Assembly: GCA_039111635.1 (NCBI GenBank)
Contig: JBCAQO010000010.1
Span: forward strand, 124,001-188,000
DNA: 64,000 nucleotides
Direction: 5' to 3'
Origin: Heterobasidion occidentale
Lineage: Eukaryota; Basidiomycota; Agaricomycetes; Russulales; Bondarzewiaceae
The notes below the pieces were generated by a model that was not told the DNA's origin, did not search any database, and saw only the letters and a list, made by a program, of their open reading frames with translations. The number at the start of each line of letters is the position of its first letter. Positions within the stretch are counted from its first letter, which is position 1. Position numbers and translations under genes: made by a program. Shown piece by piece: positions 1 to 11,360 of the stretch.

Positions 1-28
1 CACTGTCGGCCTGGTATATAATGCAATT

Positions 29-411
29 GTGTGTCCTGTTGCCCACACAGGACGCTCACTAGATGCAGACCCAGCGAACAACCTAATATGCCCATGCAAA
101 AGGACCTTCAGCCAACTCAATGCACTGACTCTACACCGGTGGCACTGTCCGAAGGCAAAGAACCTACTTTGGGGAGCATTGGTGGGGGCAAAGGAGGCTT
201 TCCAAGCACGGAAGAGGCAGCAAACAGAGGGTCCTAGTGATCTATCCATGTTAATGACACTAGAATCTTCCCTTCAAGCTACCACGCCAACGGAAATAAC
301 TGTACAGTGTGCCCCTTTGTTGACTTATGTCCTCTTGATGACCTTTCCCAACACACTTGTAGGAACATGCATGTGGGCTTCAGTGTATGCAAGTCAAACA
401 GACAGCTGATG
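29..411 (+). pseudogene. Plavaka transposase, N-terminal zinc-finger-like segment
   Basis: An open stretch contains CPCKRTFSQLNALTLHRWHC, a C2H2/C2HC-like finger, followed by a basic region. Plavaka proteins usually begin with such a finger, which probably helps bind the transposon ends. A GT-rich splice-like region follows at about 490-560. The first codons may not be the true start because the window begins here. The segment is assigned to the transposase from position and motif only. Confidence 0.6.
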
Positions 412-559
412 AAGATGATTTAGGAGGACACAGAGAGCCAGTCGAGGAAGAGGATACAGGTCTCAATAGACCCTGAGGAGCATACAGCGGAGGTGAGTGT
501 CATTGTGCATCTGCGTGCTAAGTGTCCGCTGAACGAACTCAACATTTCATGAATCTTAG

Positions 560-1230
560 GCAGACATTCCGGAGTCTGTTCTCATCCCAGAAGCTTCACC
601 TTCGGAGCCCCCACCATTGCCTGTTCCCCCAACTACATGCTCTGCACGCTCTGGACACGGAATACACTTCCTGAAGCGATTCAATGATTTCCTCCCTGGT
701 TCAGTAACCCCCCTCTCTCATATTCCTTCCAAACAGTGTTCCGTGCCTGCCCAGCCCAACCCTGAGTCTGTACAACCATCTCTTGCTCCACCAGAGTGTG
801 TGCCACCCTCGGTGCTAGCGCCGGCACCTGTCTTTGACACGACACCAAACAAATTTGGCTTGTTCCGCCAGTACAAGCGATGCCCCACACACAATCCAGA
901 GCCGGAAAAGTCACTCAATAAAGTCTGTGACTCCACAGTGTTCCCCAAGGCGGATCCGGTGCTGCCTCAGGATGCAGCACCAGCAGAACCTGGTATGCTC
1001 TGTTTACTAACGCGATTGCCGTAGTTATGATGTGCTGGCAATACACTAAGTCTGCGACAAAGTCCGCAAGTGAGATGGATCGCTTAGCGCACTCTCTCGG
1101 GGACTCCATGAGAGATGGATTTAGCATCAAGGATTTCACTATGTTCAACACTGCTTGAGAGAATGAGCGCATAGACAGCTACATTACCGATTCTTCAAGC
1201 CCCTTCAACAAGGGTGAGGGCTAGCATGAA
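560..1230 (+). pseudogene. Plavaka transposase, proline-rich linker segment
   Basis: Proline- and serine-rich sequence (about 580-1020) leads into a stretch encoding SLGDSMRDGFSIKDF and similar residues. It has in-frame stops around 1157 and 1222. Plavaka proteins have a variable linker between the zinc finger and the transposase core, and this block occupies that position. There are no catalytic motifs here. Confidence 0.5.
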
Positions 1231-2640
1231 TTGTCTGTCAAGATCCACCTCCCCACCGAGAAGGTGAAGACACCCGAAGACCAGGTGCTGGAATTTGAAG
1301 TCAAGGGTGTCTGGCACTGCAATATTGTCGACATCATCAAAACTGTCTATTCAGATTCCACCACCTTCTCCACACTTCACACCACCCCATTTCAGCAGGT
1401 TTGGAAGCTGTTCAGGAACTCAAAGCCTGAGTGCATCCACTCGAAGATATACTGCTCAGACTTGATGCTCGATGCTAACAAGGAAATACAGAAACTCCTG
1501 TGTGAGCCTGACAACAAGTTAGAGCGCATCGTTGCACCACTCATGCTCTGGTCGGACGTGACGCACCTCGCAAATTTCAGCACAGCGTCGCTCTGGCTGT
1601 TCTACTTGTTTTTCGGCTCCCAATCAAAGTACACCCATGCAAAACCCACAGCATATGCATGCCATCATCTAGCATACATCCCCTCAGTGAGTTTTTATTT
1701 TGCTGGTATGATAACTTTCTAACGCGTGCATTTTCCAGCTTCTAGACATTATTCAAGATTTTTACCGCTCATTTTTTGGCAAGAGCGTGATGGCAGAGAC
1801 TCTCACGCACTGCAAGCGTGAGCTCATACACGTGATATGGATTCTCCTCCTTGACAACAATTTCATGGAGGCGTACACTCATGGAATTGTCATTCAATGT
1901 GGCAATAGTGTCATGCGTCGTATGTTTCCACAATTCTTCACTTACTCCGTGGACTACTCCGAAAAGTAAGTGTATTATCATGTCTTCTGCCCTTCCACTA
2001 ATTTACCTGTGGTCATACTTGCAAGTATCAAGTATCTTGCCAAGTGCCCATGCCTTTGATGCCTTGTCAAGAAGAAGAAAGTTATCCACATGGGCATGAA
2101 ATCTAATATAAAGACCTGCAGCAAGGACCGTGAAGATGATGTCCAACGCCAGCAGAATGTTAAAACTGCCTGCCGACTGATCTACAAGTTGGGTGTGCCA
2201 CTCAAGGCAGACAGGCTGAAGACGGTGCTTGGCAAATGCTCACTCGTACCAACAAGGGTAAGTTTCTCCACTATCTACTCAGACAACTAGCTAACAATTA
2301 TTTATAAAATGCCTTCTCCACGAAGCTAGCGTGCTTCGGGTTTGACTTCCATTTGATGTTTGTTGTCAACCTCCTACATGAGGTTGAGCTGGGTGTATGG
2401 AAAGCTACCTTCACTTATCTGATGCAAGTGCTTCAAGCAGCGGCAGATGATGCCATTCAAAAATTGAATCAATGGTATATTATATCTATTATTTGTATTT
2501 GATTCAAATCTAACAGTATATACATTATAGCTATCGAGCGGTACCCACATTTGGTTGCAGCACAATACAACACTTTCACAGGAATGCCTTGGCCATGTGA
2601 AAGCTTGCCGCATGAGATTTGAAGACTTGTTACAGGTAAG
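1231..2640 (+). pseudogene. Plavaka transposase core, first part
   Basis: The open stretch at 1231-1722 encodes recognisable core sequence: a WKLFRNSKPECIHSKIY region, then SDVTHLANFSTASLW and CHHLAYIPSVSF. Short intron-like gaps (GT...AG) separate it from 1740-1965, 2050-2260 and 2330-2480. The last of these encodes the very conserved DFHLMFVVNLLHEVELGVWK block. The chain resumes at 2531-2635 with a YRAVPTFG-like motif. Frame changes and stops at several joins show decay, though some joins may be real introns. Confidence 0.75.
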
Positions 2641-2689
2641 TACTTCCCTGACTTGAAGAATTATGGCACACATTGGTATAACCTCCATT

Positions 2690-2970
2690 TCACAGTGTGC
2701 TATGCCAGTATTCGAAGGCCTTTTGCCTGCACACCACAATGCCATCGTGGCCAACCTCCTATTTGACCTTGCAACCTGGCACGCATACGCAAAGCTGCAC
2801 CTCCATACAGGCACTCCCTGGAGTTCTTTGCCACCGCCACACTCATGCTCGGTGCTACAATGCGACGGTTTGTCAAGAAGACCTGTGTGGCTTACAACAC
2901 AAGGGAATGTTGAGTGCAGTGACAATGAAGCGACTGGCACAGAGAGAGTGCCAAAAGAAAGCTCTATAAT
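2690..2970 (+). pseudogene. Plavaka transposase core, second part
   Basis: Encodes CAMPVFEGLLPAHHNAIV and LLFDLATWHAYAKLHLHTG, which match the family's helical region after the core. Frame then shifts so that the second reading (MRRFVKKTCVAYNTRE) continues. It is cut at about 2905 by an insertion, after which the sequence reads into stops. Confidence 0.7.
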
Positions 2971-3438
2971 GACAGGACTGTAGTCCAGAGGGTAAGAGTC
3001 TGAAGTAGATACAAAGAAGAGAAGGGAGCGCACCTGTGGTCCAGAGGGTAAGAGTCTGAAGAAAGAATCACCCTCGGACAACAGGTATTTAAGCTACAGA
3101 GAACAATAAGAAACAAAATAGGAAAGTATGACATCAACGGGTCATTACAGGTGGTCCACCTTACAAAGTGGTCAAAAGCTCCACCTGTAGGTCGGTTCGG
3201 AGTGTCATTGACATCACACAGGACCACCTGAGTCAGCCAACCCGGTGAAACAACTGAAACAAAGTGAGACAAGGTGAAAACAAAGTGAGACAGTCCAAAA
3301 GGAGAAAGAACGCAATATACCCTCTGGGAGTGGCTGTAGGGCCGCTCCCAGCTGTAGAGGCGAGTAATCAATCAGTCCGTAAGGTGGCACGAATGTGGCA
3401 CGCATGCCACATCAACCAGAATGGCCAAAAATAATAGG
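2906..3438. mobile_element. Insertion of unknown type within the transposase
   Basis: Transposase sequence stops at NTRE (about 2905) and resumes at NRELPHK (about 3433), so roughly 530 bp is inserted. The inserted DNA has no recognisable protein. It contains a 27-bp direct repeat near its left end and AAGTGAGACA-type repeats at about 3260-3295. Similar GGAA-containing bases at both edges may be a target duplication. It could be a solo LTR or a small non-autonomous element. Confidence 0.5.
2979..3061 (+). repeat. 27-bp direct repeat pair
   Basis: TGTAGTCCAGAGGGTAAGAG at 2979 (27 bp in all, to 3005) recurs at 3035-3061 with one mismatch (TGTGGTCC). The copies are 56 bp apart and lie inside the insertion that interrupts the transposase. 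Confidence 0.85.
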
Positions 3439-3890
3439 GAACTCCCTCACAAGATGGCCATGCAAGGAAGATGCAAGGCTGTGATGATCAAGAAGGGTCT
3501 TGACTTAGGAAAGAATATGAGTGTGACAACATTCACTTTGGAAAAACTGCGCAAAATCTTTAACCTGGTAACCTACAAATACCATGCCCTCGGTAATTAC
3601 GTTGGCATGATCCTCCACTTAGGGACAATGGACTTGTACAGCACACAAGTGGTAAGAATTACTACTTCTTCACATAAATAGTATTAGTTGAGTATCTCTT
3701 ACACAAGATGAGCTCGCACACAAGGTGGTCAAACATTGCTATGACCGTACAAACAAGAACAACTTTGTTCCGCAGCTGGCAAGGCACAATGCTCATGAAC
3801 GCCTCCTTCGCAAAGTCGCAAAGTGGTCAGATGAACATCGTAGGCGTGAGCTAGTACGTGCGCTAATACACTAGAGGCATCTCTAAGTGC
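3439..3890 (+). pseudogene. Plavaka transposase, segment after insertion
   Basis: Reads RELPHKMAMQGRCKAV, FNLVTYKYHALGNYVGMI and TMDLYSTQV, then after a short intron-like gap DELAHKVVKHCYDRTNKNNF and ERLLRKVAKWSDEHRRREL. The YKYHALG and YSTQ-like motifs are typical of this part of Plavaka proteins. Stops follow from about 3860. Confidence 0.7.
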
Positions 3891-4029
3891 CAAGTACAAC
3901 ACCAAAACAACCTCTAGAGCAGGGGGGTGCTGGAGCTAGTATCTAATACACCAGGAATTGTTAGTAATGACTTTAGAAAGCAAGGGTGCACTGAGGAGCA
4001 ATGGGAAGTGTGAGATTATAGTGCCCAAA

Positions 4030-4720
4030 CAGCTTCGGGACTGCACCAAAAAGCGACTGAACGTTTAGTCGGTCGTGTCTGGAACTCGTTCGGTAACAAG
4101 TAAGGTAGTGTCACAACCGACAACTACGTGCTTCAAGAGCCACATGGGACTCTGGCAATATACGAGGAAGGACAAGAGGTATGAGCAAAGAGATGAGTAT
4201 GAACACGAACAAGGCCGAACAACGAGGAAGACAAGTTTTTGGAGGTCAACAAAGACAATTTCCATGGTTGAGACAAGTGCAAATCAGCTCTGAACTGTGG
4301 GGTGCAAAAGCTGGTTTATTCCAGAGTTGTATGTAGGTTTTTATAGTAAACAGAGCCCCTAAGTAAATATCGAACGAGAAATGAGAGTCAATGCTGAACA
4401 GGTGCCAAGCCCTAGCAAACAGAGAAGATAAGAAGGTAGGTGAGATGTCCATATGGGTTCCGAAGGTGATAAGGTAAAAGTCTATCAGCAATGACGAAAT
4501 CCCAACTGTTCGGTATTTGTCGTCCAAGCGTAGGTAGCAGGAACAGACATTGAAGAGCCAATGAGAATAAAGAAATAGTAAATGTACAACTTGGATAGAC
4601 AAGTAATGGTGCAAGATTGCATTTGCCCAAACATGTGGAAGTTGGGACAATAAGCGATAAGAGCTGGCCGACTTATGGACCACATTGGCTGAATGGCTTA
4701 TTAACTTCCGATCTTGTCAA
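4030..4720. mobile_element. Second insertion in the transposase, LTR-like
   Basis: No transposase sequence can be read between about 3890 and 4830. The stretch is AT-richer, has no long coding frame and contains a TATA-like box on the minus strand (complement of about 4339-4346). This suggests a solo LTR or other non-coding element. Ends and target duplications could not be fixed. Confidence 0.3.
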
Positions 4721-4835
4721 CGTCTATCGCAACCCTCCTGTACGGTCAGGATAAGTACGTGAAATGTGGGCAAACTGACCCAAGTGCTGCTGAACGCCCT
4801 TTGGTGGCTTGCCGTTGTTCGGATAGGGACCAACC

Positions 4836-6103
4836 GTGTTTGGTGCAAGTCAGCATCTTTGGTGCTCGTCTAGAGCTGTTTGGTATCTCCCCCAAGCTTC
4901 CCAAATACCTTCCCTGGACCCCAGAGTGGGTGCATGCTCATCAGCACGCAGGCAGAAGCATAAGCAGCCCGAACAGCTGCCTTTGTCCGACCGCACCGCC
5001 CATTACCACATTGCCGTATAGACAAGGAAGCACCTGAATGTGCAGTCTTGGATTCACAACCACCCTGGAGACCCCGCGCTCAAGGTAAGTGATGATTGTC
5101 GACCTAATTGATTGCCTGCTCATTCTATTGCCATAGGAGTTCCTGTCTCGCCTCAAGGATCACCTCCTGGCACGTGTGCTAGAGCTCACTTATGATGGCA
5201 ACAAACATGAGTTCTCAGATGAGGACCACAGCAACATCACCATCATCAACGACCGGCTGTATCAACACAGCGTGCTCCAGATCAACTACACCTCATACAA
5301 CATGCAACAATAGCAAGACTCAATTAATCCGCAAACACAAGCAGATGTAATGGTCCTCTCGCAAGAGGACGGCACCCCTGACAACCCAGCGCATCCATAC
5401 TGGTACACGCATGTTGTTGGCATCTTCCATTGCATGGTGCACCACCACGGTCATTCCTCTGAGCCCAAGCAAATGGATTTCTTGTGGGTTTGCTGGTTCG
5501 GCCTTGACACTGACGCGCTAGGCAGGTGGGATTGCAAGCAGCTGCACAGTTTTCTCTTCATCCCCAAAGATGATCACGCCGTGTTCAGCTTCTTAGACCC
5601 CAAGCAAATCATCCATGGCATACACCTCATCCCTGCATTTGCAGGTGGACACACCTCCGATCAACTTGGGCCATCTATTGCTCGACAGCCAGCAGAGAAT
5701 GATGAAGATTAGGAGGGGTATTATATTAACATGTAAGTTTCACATCATTCCCTACTTCTATTTCTCAATTTCTCCTAGGTTTGTGGACCGCAACATGTTC
5801 ATGCGCTTCCGTGGCAGTGGCATCAGTCACAAGGGTACGTGGCACCTCAATGCCAGCCTTCTCTGAGATGAGCAAGCTACACAAGTGCCGGAGGAGCCCT
5901 CCAACGAGGCAGTCAACAAGCAAGGTGGTGCTGAGGATGACAATTTGGAAGAGGAATCTGAAGAAGAGGAGGGAGAAGAAGGCCCTTTAACGGAGGAGGA
6001 GGAGGAGGAGGACTCCGACAATGATCCCGACCCATTGCCTGAAGGCGACGAAAGGGAGCGGGACAAGCAAGTGCTTGTGGAGGAGGGTTATGGCGAGTTT
6101 TGA
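4836..6103 (+). pseudogene. Plavaka transposase, C-terminal part
   Basis: After PLSDRTAHYHIAV and a stop, the frame reads KHLNVQSWIHNHPGDPALK, an intron-like gap (about 5085-5137), then EFLSRLKDHLLARVLEL and DRLYQHSVLQINYTSYNM. The open stretch 5350-5712 encodes HPYWYTHVVGIFHC, MDFLWVCWFG and HGIHLIPAFAGG. A short intron-like gap precedes FVDRNMFMRFRGSGISHK. The end (5885-6103) is a strongly acidic tail with runs of Glu. These are the standard C-terminal Plavaka motifs in order. At least three stops or frame changes are present. Confidence 0.8.
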
Positions 6104-6290
6104 GGCCAGTGTGTATGTATTGCATTATATCTTGAGGCCGGGTGTATGTATAACATTATATTCTGAGCTGGTGTGTATGTTTCACAATATATCTTGAGGC
6201 TGGGTGTAGTATAACATTATGTCCTGAGCCGGTGTGCATGTTTAACAATATATCTTGAGGCCGGTGTGCATGTATAAGAATATATTATGA
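6103..6290 (+). repeat. Minisatellite, about 32-bp unit, about six copies
   Basis: A unit of the form TTGAGGCCGGTGTGTATGTA followed by TAACATTATATC repeats about six times directly after the transposase stop. Alternate copies differ (TTGAGGC versus TGAGCTG), giving a higher-order 64-bp pattern. Confidence 0.85.
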
Positions 6291-6506
6291 AGGTTAGGAA
6301 TATATTACATTGGCATCGAGGCCTCCCAGATTATATTCTAACACAATGATTGCAACAAACCTCCAAGGAGAGCGCGGCAGATGCCATGCTATATATGATC
6401 ATGCCTGTAGGCTCTGAAGATTATATAATGCCCCAATCCATCCAAGGTCATCCCATGTTTTGTCGGTTTTGCTGATGTGAGTGCGCCTATCAAATTAGCG
6501 GGAAAA
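6291..6506. other. AT-rich spacer, nothing recognised
   Basis: About 215 bp between the minisatellite and the next reading frame. No gene, repeat or regulatory motif could be supported. Confidence 0.5.
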
Positions 6507-7469
6507 ATGGACAGCGGGCCTAAGCCAAAGAAGAGAATAATACCTCAGATTTTAGGACACTCACAAGCTTTCGTTGAACATGCCTAGCCTATCGCATTCT
6601 CAGAAACAGCTTGGGAAGACTCACCTATCACATCCACCATATATCCCTGTGTCCAAGTCGCCTTCGTTCCCATTATTCCTGATCCTGTTGAGTTTGTGAT
6701 GGACAATGGACGGCCTCATTTTATCCGGCTGAATAGAGTCATTCAAGTGGCAGGAACTGGAGAGATAGTGGCTAAGCTTGATGAGCCAGACCATAGGTTC
6801 CCTAACGTGCGCTATCTGTCAGATGTAACTCACACCCATCCGGTCAGTTTCTTCGAGCTCGTGGACTCAAACACTATTGGATACTCACAGAACATAGTCC
6901 CGAATGTTCCCATCTTCCCCTTTGCTCACGGTGCCTTGTATCTGCCAGCGCTAGGGAATGCCACAGTCGCTGTCATCGTATTCTGGAGAAGAAGAACTCA
7001 AGAGTTAGTTTTGAGGGTAAAGAGGAATATCAAGAATAGAGACGAGGAGGCATCAGCAGAGGACCTGCTGGCTAAGGATGCGGAAGTGTTCATTGAGCTG
7101 AAAAAACCATGCATACAACACCTTCTCAAGATCCCTAGTTTGCTTGTACATCCATGTGAGTGGAGTCCACTCTTCACAACTGAAGAAGGAGTATTTCTCT
7201 AGACAACTATTGATTACTTCAAGATTGTTGGGCGCCTTGATTTCGTAGAAGCGCTCAGGACGCTCCTTGGGCTTCATTTCGCGGACAATCACATCATTAG
7301 ATGGCTTGTCAACAGCCATCTTGCTGATCTGGTACGTGGCGCCAATCCAGATTTGTGCAACAACTCCTTTCGACAGGCAGAAGGAAGAGCGCACATGCTT
7401 ATTCTCAGAGAGGACCCATGGTACTCATACCTGGGAGAGAACTTGTCCGAGATCAGCAAGATCAACTGA
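6507..7469 (+). pseudogene. Unknown protein, one frame with two in-frame stops
   Basis: From ATG at 6507 a single frame runs to 7469 (about 320 codons), interrupted only by TAG at about 6585 and TAG at 7200. It includes the basic start MDSGPKPKKRIIPQILGHSQ, then VMDNGRPHFIRLNRVIQVAG and WLVNSHLADLVRGANPDLC. I do not recognise the family. It lies directly upstream of the GypsyD pol in the same orientation, where gag would be expected, but it has no zinc knuckle and no obvious capsid motif. It could be a divergent gag-like ORF or an unrelated decayed gene. Confidence 0.5.
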
Positions 7470-7800
7470 AGTACGTCGAGAGCCCTTTTGTTTAATTTTT
7501 TTCAGCTTATGATCATTCCAGATATGATAAATCTTTGTTCTTTTGTCCTTACATCCGCCAGTATGCTGTACCAGCCATGGCCTCTTCTTTTTTGGTGTGT
7601 TTCTCTTCGTTCTTATTTGATCATGAAGCAGTTTTTTGTCTTTCAAATCATGAAATTCCTACATCTATTTGTTCTTCATTGCTATGTCTTTTTCTGCCTA
7701 CAGGATATGACTGATTCTATGCCGAAATTGTGTCATAGGCTATTTGCTACAAGTCATGACTTCTGTACAATATTTCTGTTTTTCTTTTGACTCAGTTTAT
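7470..7800 (+). other. T-rich spacer with splice-like signals
   Basis: Strongly T-rich on the plus strand, with GTACGT at about 7471 and a CTACAG at about 7700. It may be an intron between the frame ending at 7469 and the pol start near 7800. No gene can be supported inside it. Confidence 0.35.
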
Positions 7801-7823
7801 GCACGATACTTTCACTAGCGCCA

Positions 7824-9660
7824 GTGCCATGTTTGGGTTTGCAGGGCATTACCCTTTTATTTACGGTAGACCTGTTGTCACTTTACTTCACGGTCCTGGT
7901 TCAGCGGTGCTATGTCAAGCAATACAGCATGTTTTCCAGCTACCTGCAGGAGGCGTGCAAGAAAATCACAAGGAAGATTAGATTACCGAGGTCGGAATTA
8001 GACCGAATCGCACATGTTCTCTCAATCTCAGCTAAAGCCAAAATCTCAGAAAGCCCCGAGGACCGGTTCTCAGGAACAATGTATAAGCAAGTCAACCAAA
8101 AAGTCAAGCTGGTGGCTAGGACTTTCCCGGAGTTTGCCAGAATCATGAGACAATATCCAGAGGACCCACTGCTTAGTCTGCCAATATTAACACCACATCC
8201 TCCGGAATTTAAGCCAACAGAGAGGATTTCAGAGGAGAGAATAAAGATGCTGCTAATTAATGAAGAAGGATGGCTATGGCCTGAGGAAATCAAGTTATTC
8301 TAGCATATTATGGTATTAAATCAAATGCGCTAGCTTTTGAAGAAGACCAAAGAGGGACTTTTAAGGAGTCATACTTCTCTCCATACATTATTCCAGTTGA
8401 ACCTCATATGCCTTGGGTATATAAAAATATTCCCATACCTCCAGGAATTAAAGACAAAGTAATCCAGTTGCTTAAGGACAAAATGAAGGCAAGAGTATAT
8501 AAACATAGTCAATCAGCATATCGGTCTAGATGGTTCTGCATTTTGAAGAAGAATGGGAAGCTGAGGATATTTCATGATCTACAGCCTTTAAACAAGGTTA
8601 ATATTTGAGACGCGGGGTTACCACCAATTGTTGATGACTTTGTGTAACCATTTGTGGCCAAAGCATGCACTACAGTTTTTGATCTATTTTGGGGATTTGA
8701 TAGAAGAATAGTGCATCCAGATAGCAGAGACTTGACAGCTTTCTTGACACCTCTGGGAGCACTTAGGTTGACTTTAATGCCTATGGGATTTACCAATTTG
8801 GTCACAGAATTTCAAAATAGCATGGTTTTTATTCTACAGGACAAAATTCCAGATAAAGCCAACATTTTCATCAATGACTTAGGAATTTCAGGACCAGATG
8901 CTATATATCCTGATAAAAATAGAAAGCCAGAAGTTCTCAAGGAAAACCTAGGGATTAGAAGATTTATTTGAGAGCATGCAGTCAACGTACATAGGATTAT
9001 GCATTGAATAAAGCATGCAGGGGGGACTTTTTTGCCAAACAAGGCACAAATTTGCAGAAAGGAAGTGGTCATTGTCGGGCAGAAGTGTACTCCAGACGGA
9101 AGGAAACCAGAAGACAAGAAAGTGGAGAAAATTCTTAAATGACCAGCTCTGGCTTTGGTCAAAAAAGTGCACGGCTTCCTAGGATTATGCGGGACGGTCA
9201 GACTTTGGATTCCTAATTACTCTCAAATATCCAGGCCGCTTACAGAACTTGTGTGGAAGAACACAGAATTTATTTAAGATGATAGGAGGGAAAGGGCTTT
9301 CAATACACTCAAGCAACTTGTATTGTTAGTGCCAGCTCTTAGGCCAATTGACTATGAATCAGAAAATCCTATTATCCTATCAGTCGATTCCAGCTACATT
9401 GCTGTAGGATTTATCCTATCTCAGCTCGACAATGAAGGAAGAAGACAGCCAGCTTGGTATAGATAGTTGCTAATGAGCAAAGTTGAATCTATATATTCTC
9501 AGCCTAAGCTGGAATTATTTGGATTATACAGAGCACTCAGGCACTATAGGCTATACATTATAGGCGTCAAGAATCTTTATGTGGAATTAGATGCAAAATA
9601 CATCCAAGGAATGCTGAACTCACTGGACTTACAACCAAATGCAGCTATAAATTGGTGAAT
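7824..9660 (+). pseudogene. GypsyD pol: reverse transcriptase and RNase H
   Basis: The N-terminal part (7824-8303) ends with GWLWPEEIKLF. A one-base frame change at about 8325 moves the reading into the next frame, which then stays constant to 11242. RT motifs include PWVYKNIPIPPGI, SAYRSRWFCILKKNGKL, HDLQPLNKV and GALRLTLMPMGFTN. The catalytic block is FINDLG, where family members usually have two Asp, so an active-site Asp has become Asn. RNase H appears as SVDSSYIAVGFILSQL, LELFGLYRALRHYRLYI and VELDAKYIQGML. In-frame stops occur at about 8606, 8645, 8969, 9007, 9139, 9275, 9465 and 9656. Confidence 0.8.
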
Positions 9661-9670
9661 TCAAGGAATC

Positions 9671-11242
9671 TTGCTCTTTGATTTTACACTGGTCCATGTT
9701 CCAGCAAAAAGGTTCAAGGCTGAAGATGCCCTATCAAGAAGAAGACTAGGAGAAGATGAAGAACCAGAATTTGACGATGATAGCTGGTTAGAATCTATTA
9801 CTTATCATGTCGGCGGAGTAGGGAAAGAATACCCATCAGGAGTCATCCAAAAGACAAGAAGCTATCAGGTAGAAGTTCCATCTACATTTGCGGCAGCTAT
9901 CTCTCAGGAGGAAAATCTGCAAGACATATTCAAATTTTTGAGGACACTTCAATATCCAGGATATGTCAAGTCAACACAAGATGATAGAAGGTTTATACAG
10001 AAAGCTACTAAGTTCTTTATTCAGAAAGATAGCATGTTAAAAAGAAATAGAGACAGGCCACCCTTAAAGGTCATCTTTGACAAGAACCAATGGTTGGATA
10101 TTTTATCAAGAGCTCATGAAGGATTAGGGCACAGAGGAGAGCAAGTGGTGTTTGAAACCATTCAGATCAGATTCTTCTGGCCCCATATGTTCAATGATGT
10201 GCATCACCATGTGCGATCATGTCATGAATGCCAACTTCAGAGCACCAAGAGAATAGAGGTTTCTCTTACTATCTCAATGCCTAGTACAGTCTGGAGCAAG
10301 ATTTATGTCGACATCATGCTCATGCCACTTAAAAGGTACAGATATATTGTAGCAGCCAGAGACGATCTATCTAGGGCCTCGGAGTGACGTGCCTTGCGTA
10401 GGGCAGACTCTAAATCCCTGATGAAATTCTTCTGGGATCAAATCTATTGTCGTTATGGAGCAGTTGGTGAAGTCATCACAGATAATGGATCAGAAGTTAA
10501 AGGGGCATTCAAGCTTCTTTTGGAACAAATGGGAATTCCTCAGATTACTATTTTACCCTATAACTCTAAAGCCAATAGAGTTGTTGAAAGAGGGCACTTT
10601 ATCATCAGGGAATGAATTGTCAAGGCATGCAAAGGGAACATTGCGAAGTGGCCAGAGAAGGTTCAAGAAGCATTCTTTGCTGACAGGATCACAACCAGCA
10701 AAGTCACAGGATTTTCACCATATTATCTCTTGCATGGAGTTCACCCAGTCTTGCCTTTTGACTTAACAGAATCCACATTTATGGTAAGGGGCTTCAAAAG
10801 CAGTATGTCAAGAGCAGATCTTTTAGCTTTGAGGATGCAGCAAATCTAGAAATGACAGACAGATTTGGATAGAGCAGCAGCCCAGCTGACAAAATTTAGA
10901 ATCAGATCGAAGGAGAAGTTTGAGAAGAAGTTCCAAAAGTGGATGTGATTGGGACCCTTCGACCCAGGAGACTTGGTTTTGGTGTGGCATACAGAAATAG
11001 AAAAGAGTCTAGACAGGAAAGCCAAGCCAAGATACAGAGGACCTTATCAAACAGTACAATGTAATCAAGGTGGTGCCTACATTCTTAATGAGTTAAGCGG
11101 AGAAATTATGAGGGAGAAATATGCAGCGTTCAGGATTCTGCCATACATTGCCAGAGACAAGAAGGCTCAAAGAATTATACAGGCTAGATACAGAGGAGAG
11201 GACACAGAATCTGAAGGCAGCAGCTCAGAGGAGGAAGACTAG
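9671..11242 (+). pseudogene. GypsyD pol: integrase
   Basis: The integrase begins after VHVPAKRFKAEDALSRR. The HHCC zinc domain is visible as AHEGLGHRG...HHHVRSCHEC. The catalytic core shows the first Asp (IYVDIML), the second in ITDNGSEVKGAF and the Glu in VVERGHF. A C-terminal GDLVLVW...PRYRGPYQTV region follows. I see no chromodomain. Stops at about 10385, 10613, 10847, 10853 and 10946 interrupt the frame. An acidic Ser/Glu tail ends at 11242. Confidence 0.8.
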
Positions 11243-11360
11243 AAATAGAAAAGAAGCTTGAGAACAGTGATCAAGAAGAAGCAGATTAACATGAGTTTGA
11301 TGCTAAGGAATTAGAAGAAGAAGAAGCTTAGAAAATCAGGACACACAAGCACACATAGGA

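Larger units (their letters stand above)
1..6103 (+). mobile_element. Plavaka-type (CACTA superfamily) DNA transposon, degenerate
   Basis: Fragments of one large transposase-like protein follow each other on the plus strand over about 6 kb. They are an N-terminal zinc-finger-like segment, a central core, and a C-terminal block ending in an acidic tail. The order and motifs (CHHLAYIP, a DFHLMFVVNLLHEVELGVWK block, a FVDRNMFMRFRG block) match the Plavaka transposases common in Agaricomycetes, recognised from memory of the family. The frames are broken by stops and by two insertions (about 2906-3438 and 4030-4720), so the copy is not autonomous. Terminal inverted repeats were not identified, and the 5' end may lie outside the window. 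Confidence 0.8.

Noticed and set aside
1..20. CACTGTCGG at the very start as a CACTA terminal repeat
   Set aside because: The same 9-mer occurs at 63932 in unrelated sequence, and no matching inverted end was found after the transposase.
6103..6290. CRISPR-like array of regular repeats
   Set aside because: Units are directly adjacent with no unique spacers, and the window is eukaryotic; it is a minisatellite.
7053..7394. Minus-strand 113-codon frame (MRSSFCLSKGVVAQIWIGAT)
   Set aside because: The plus strand here is one continuous frame from 6507 to 7469 apart from two stops, so the minus frame is taken as a shadow.
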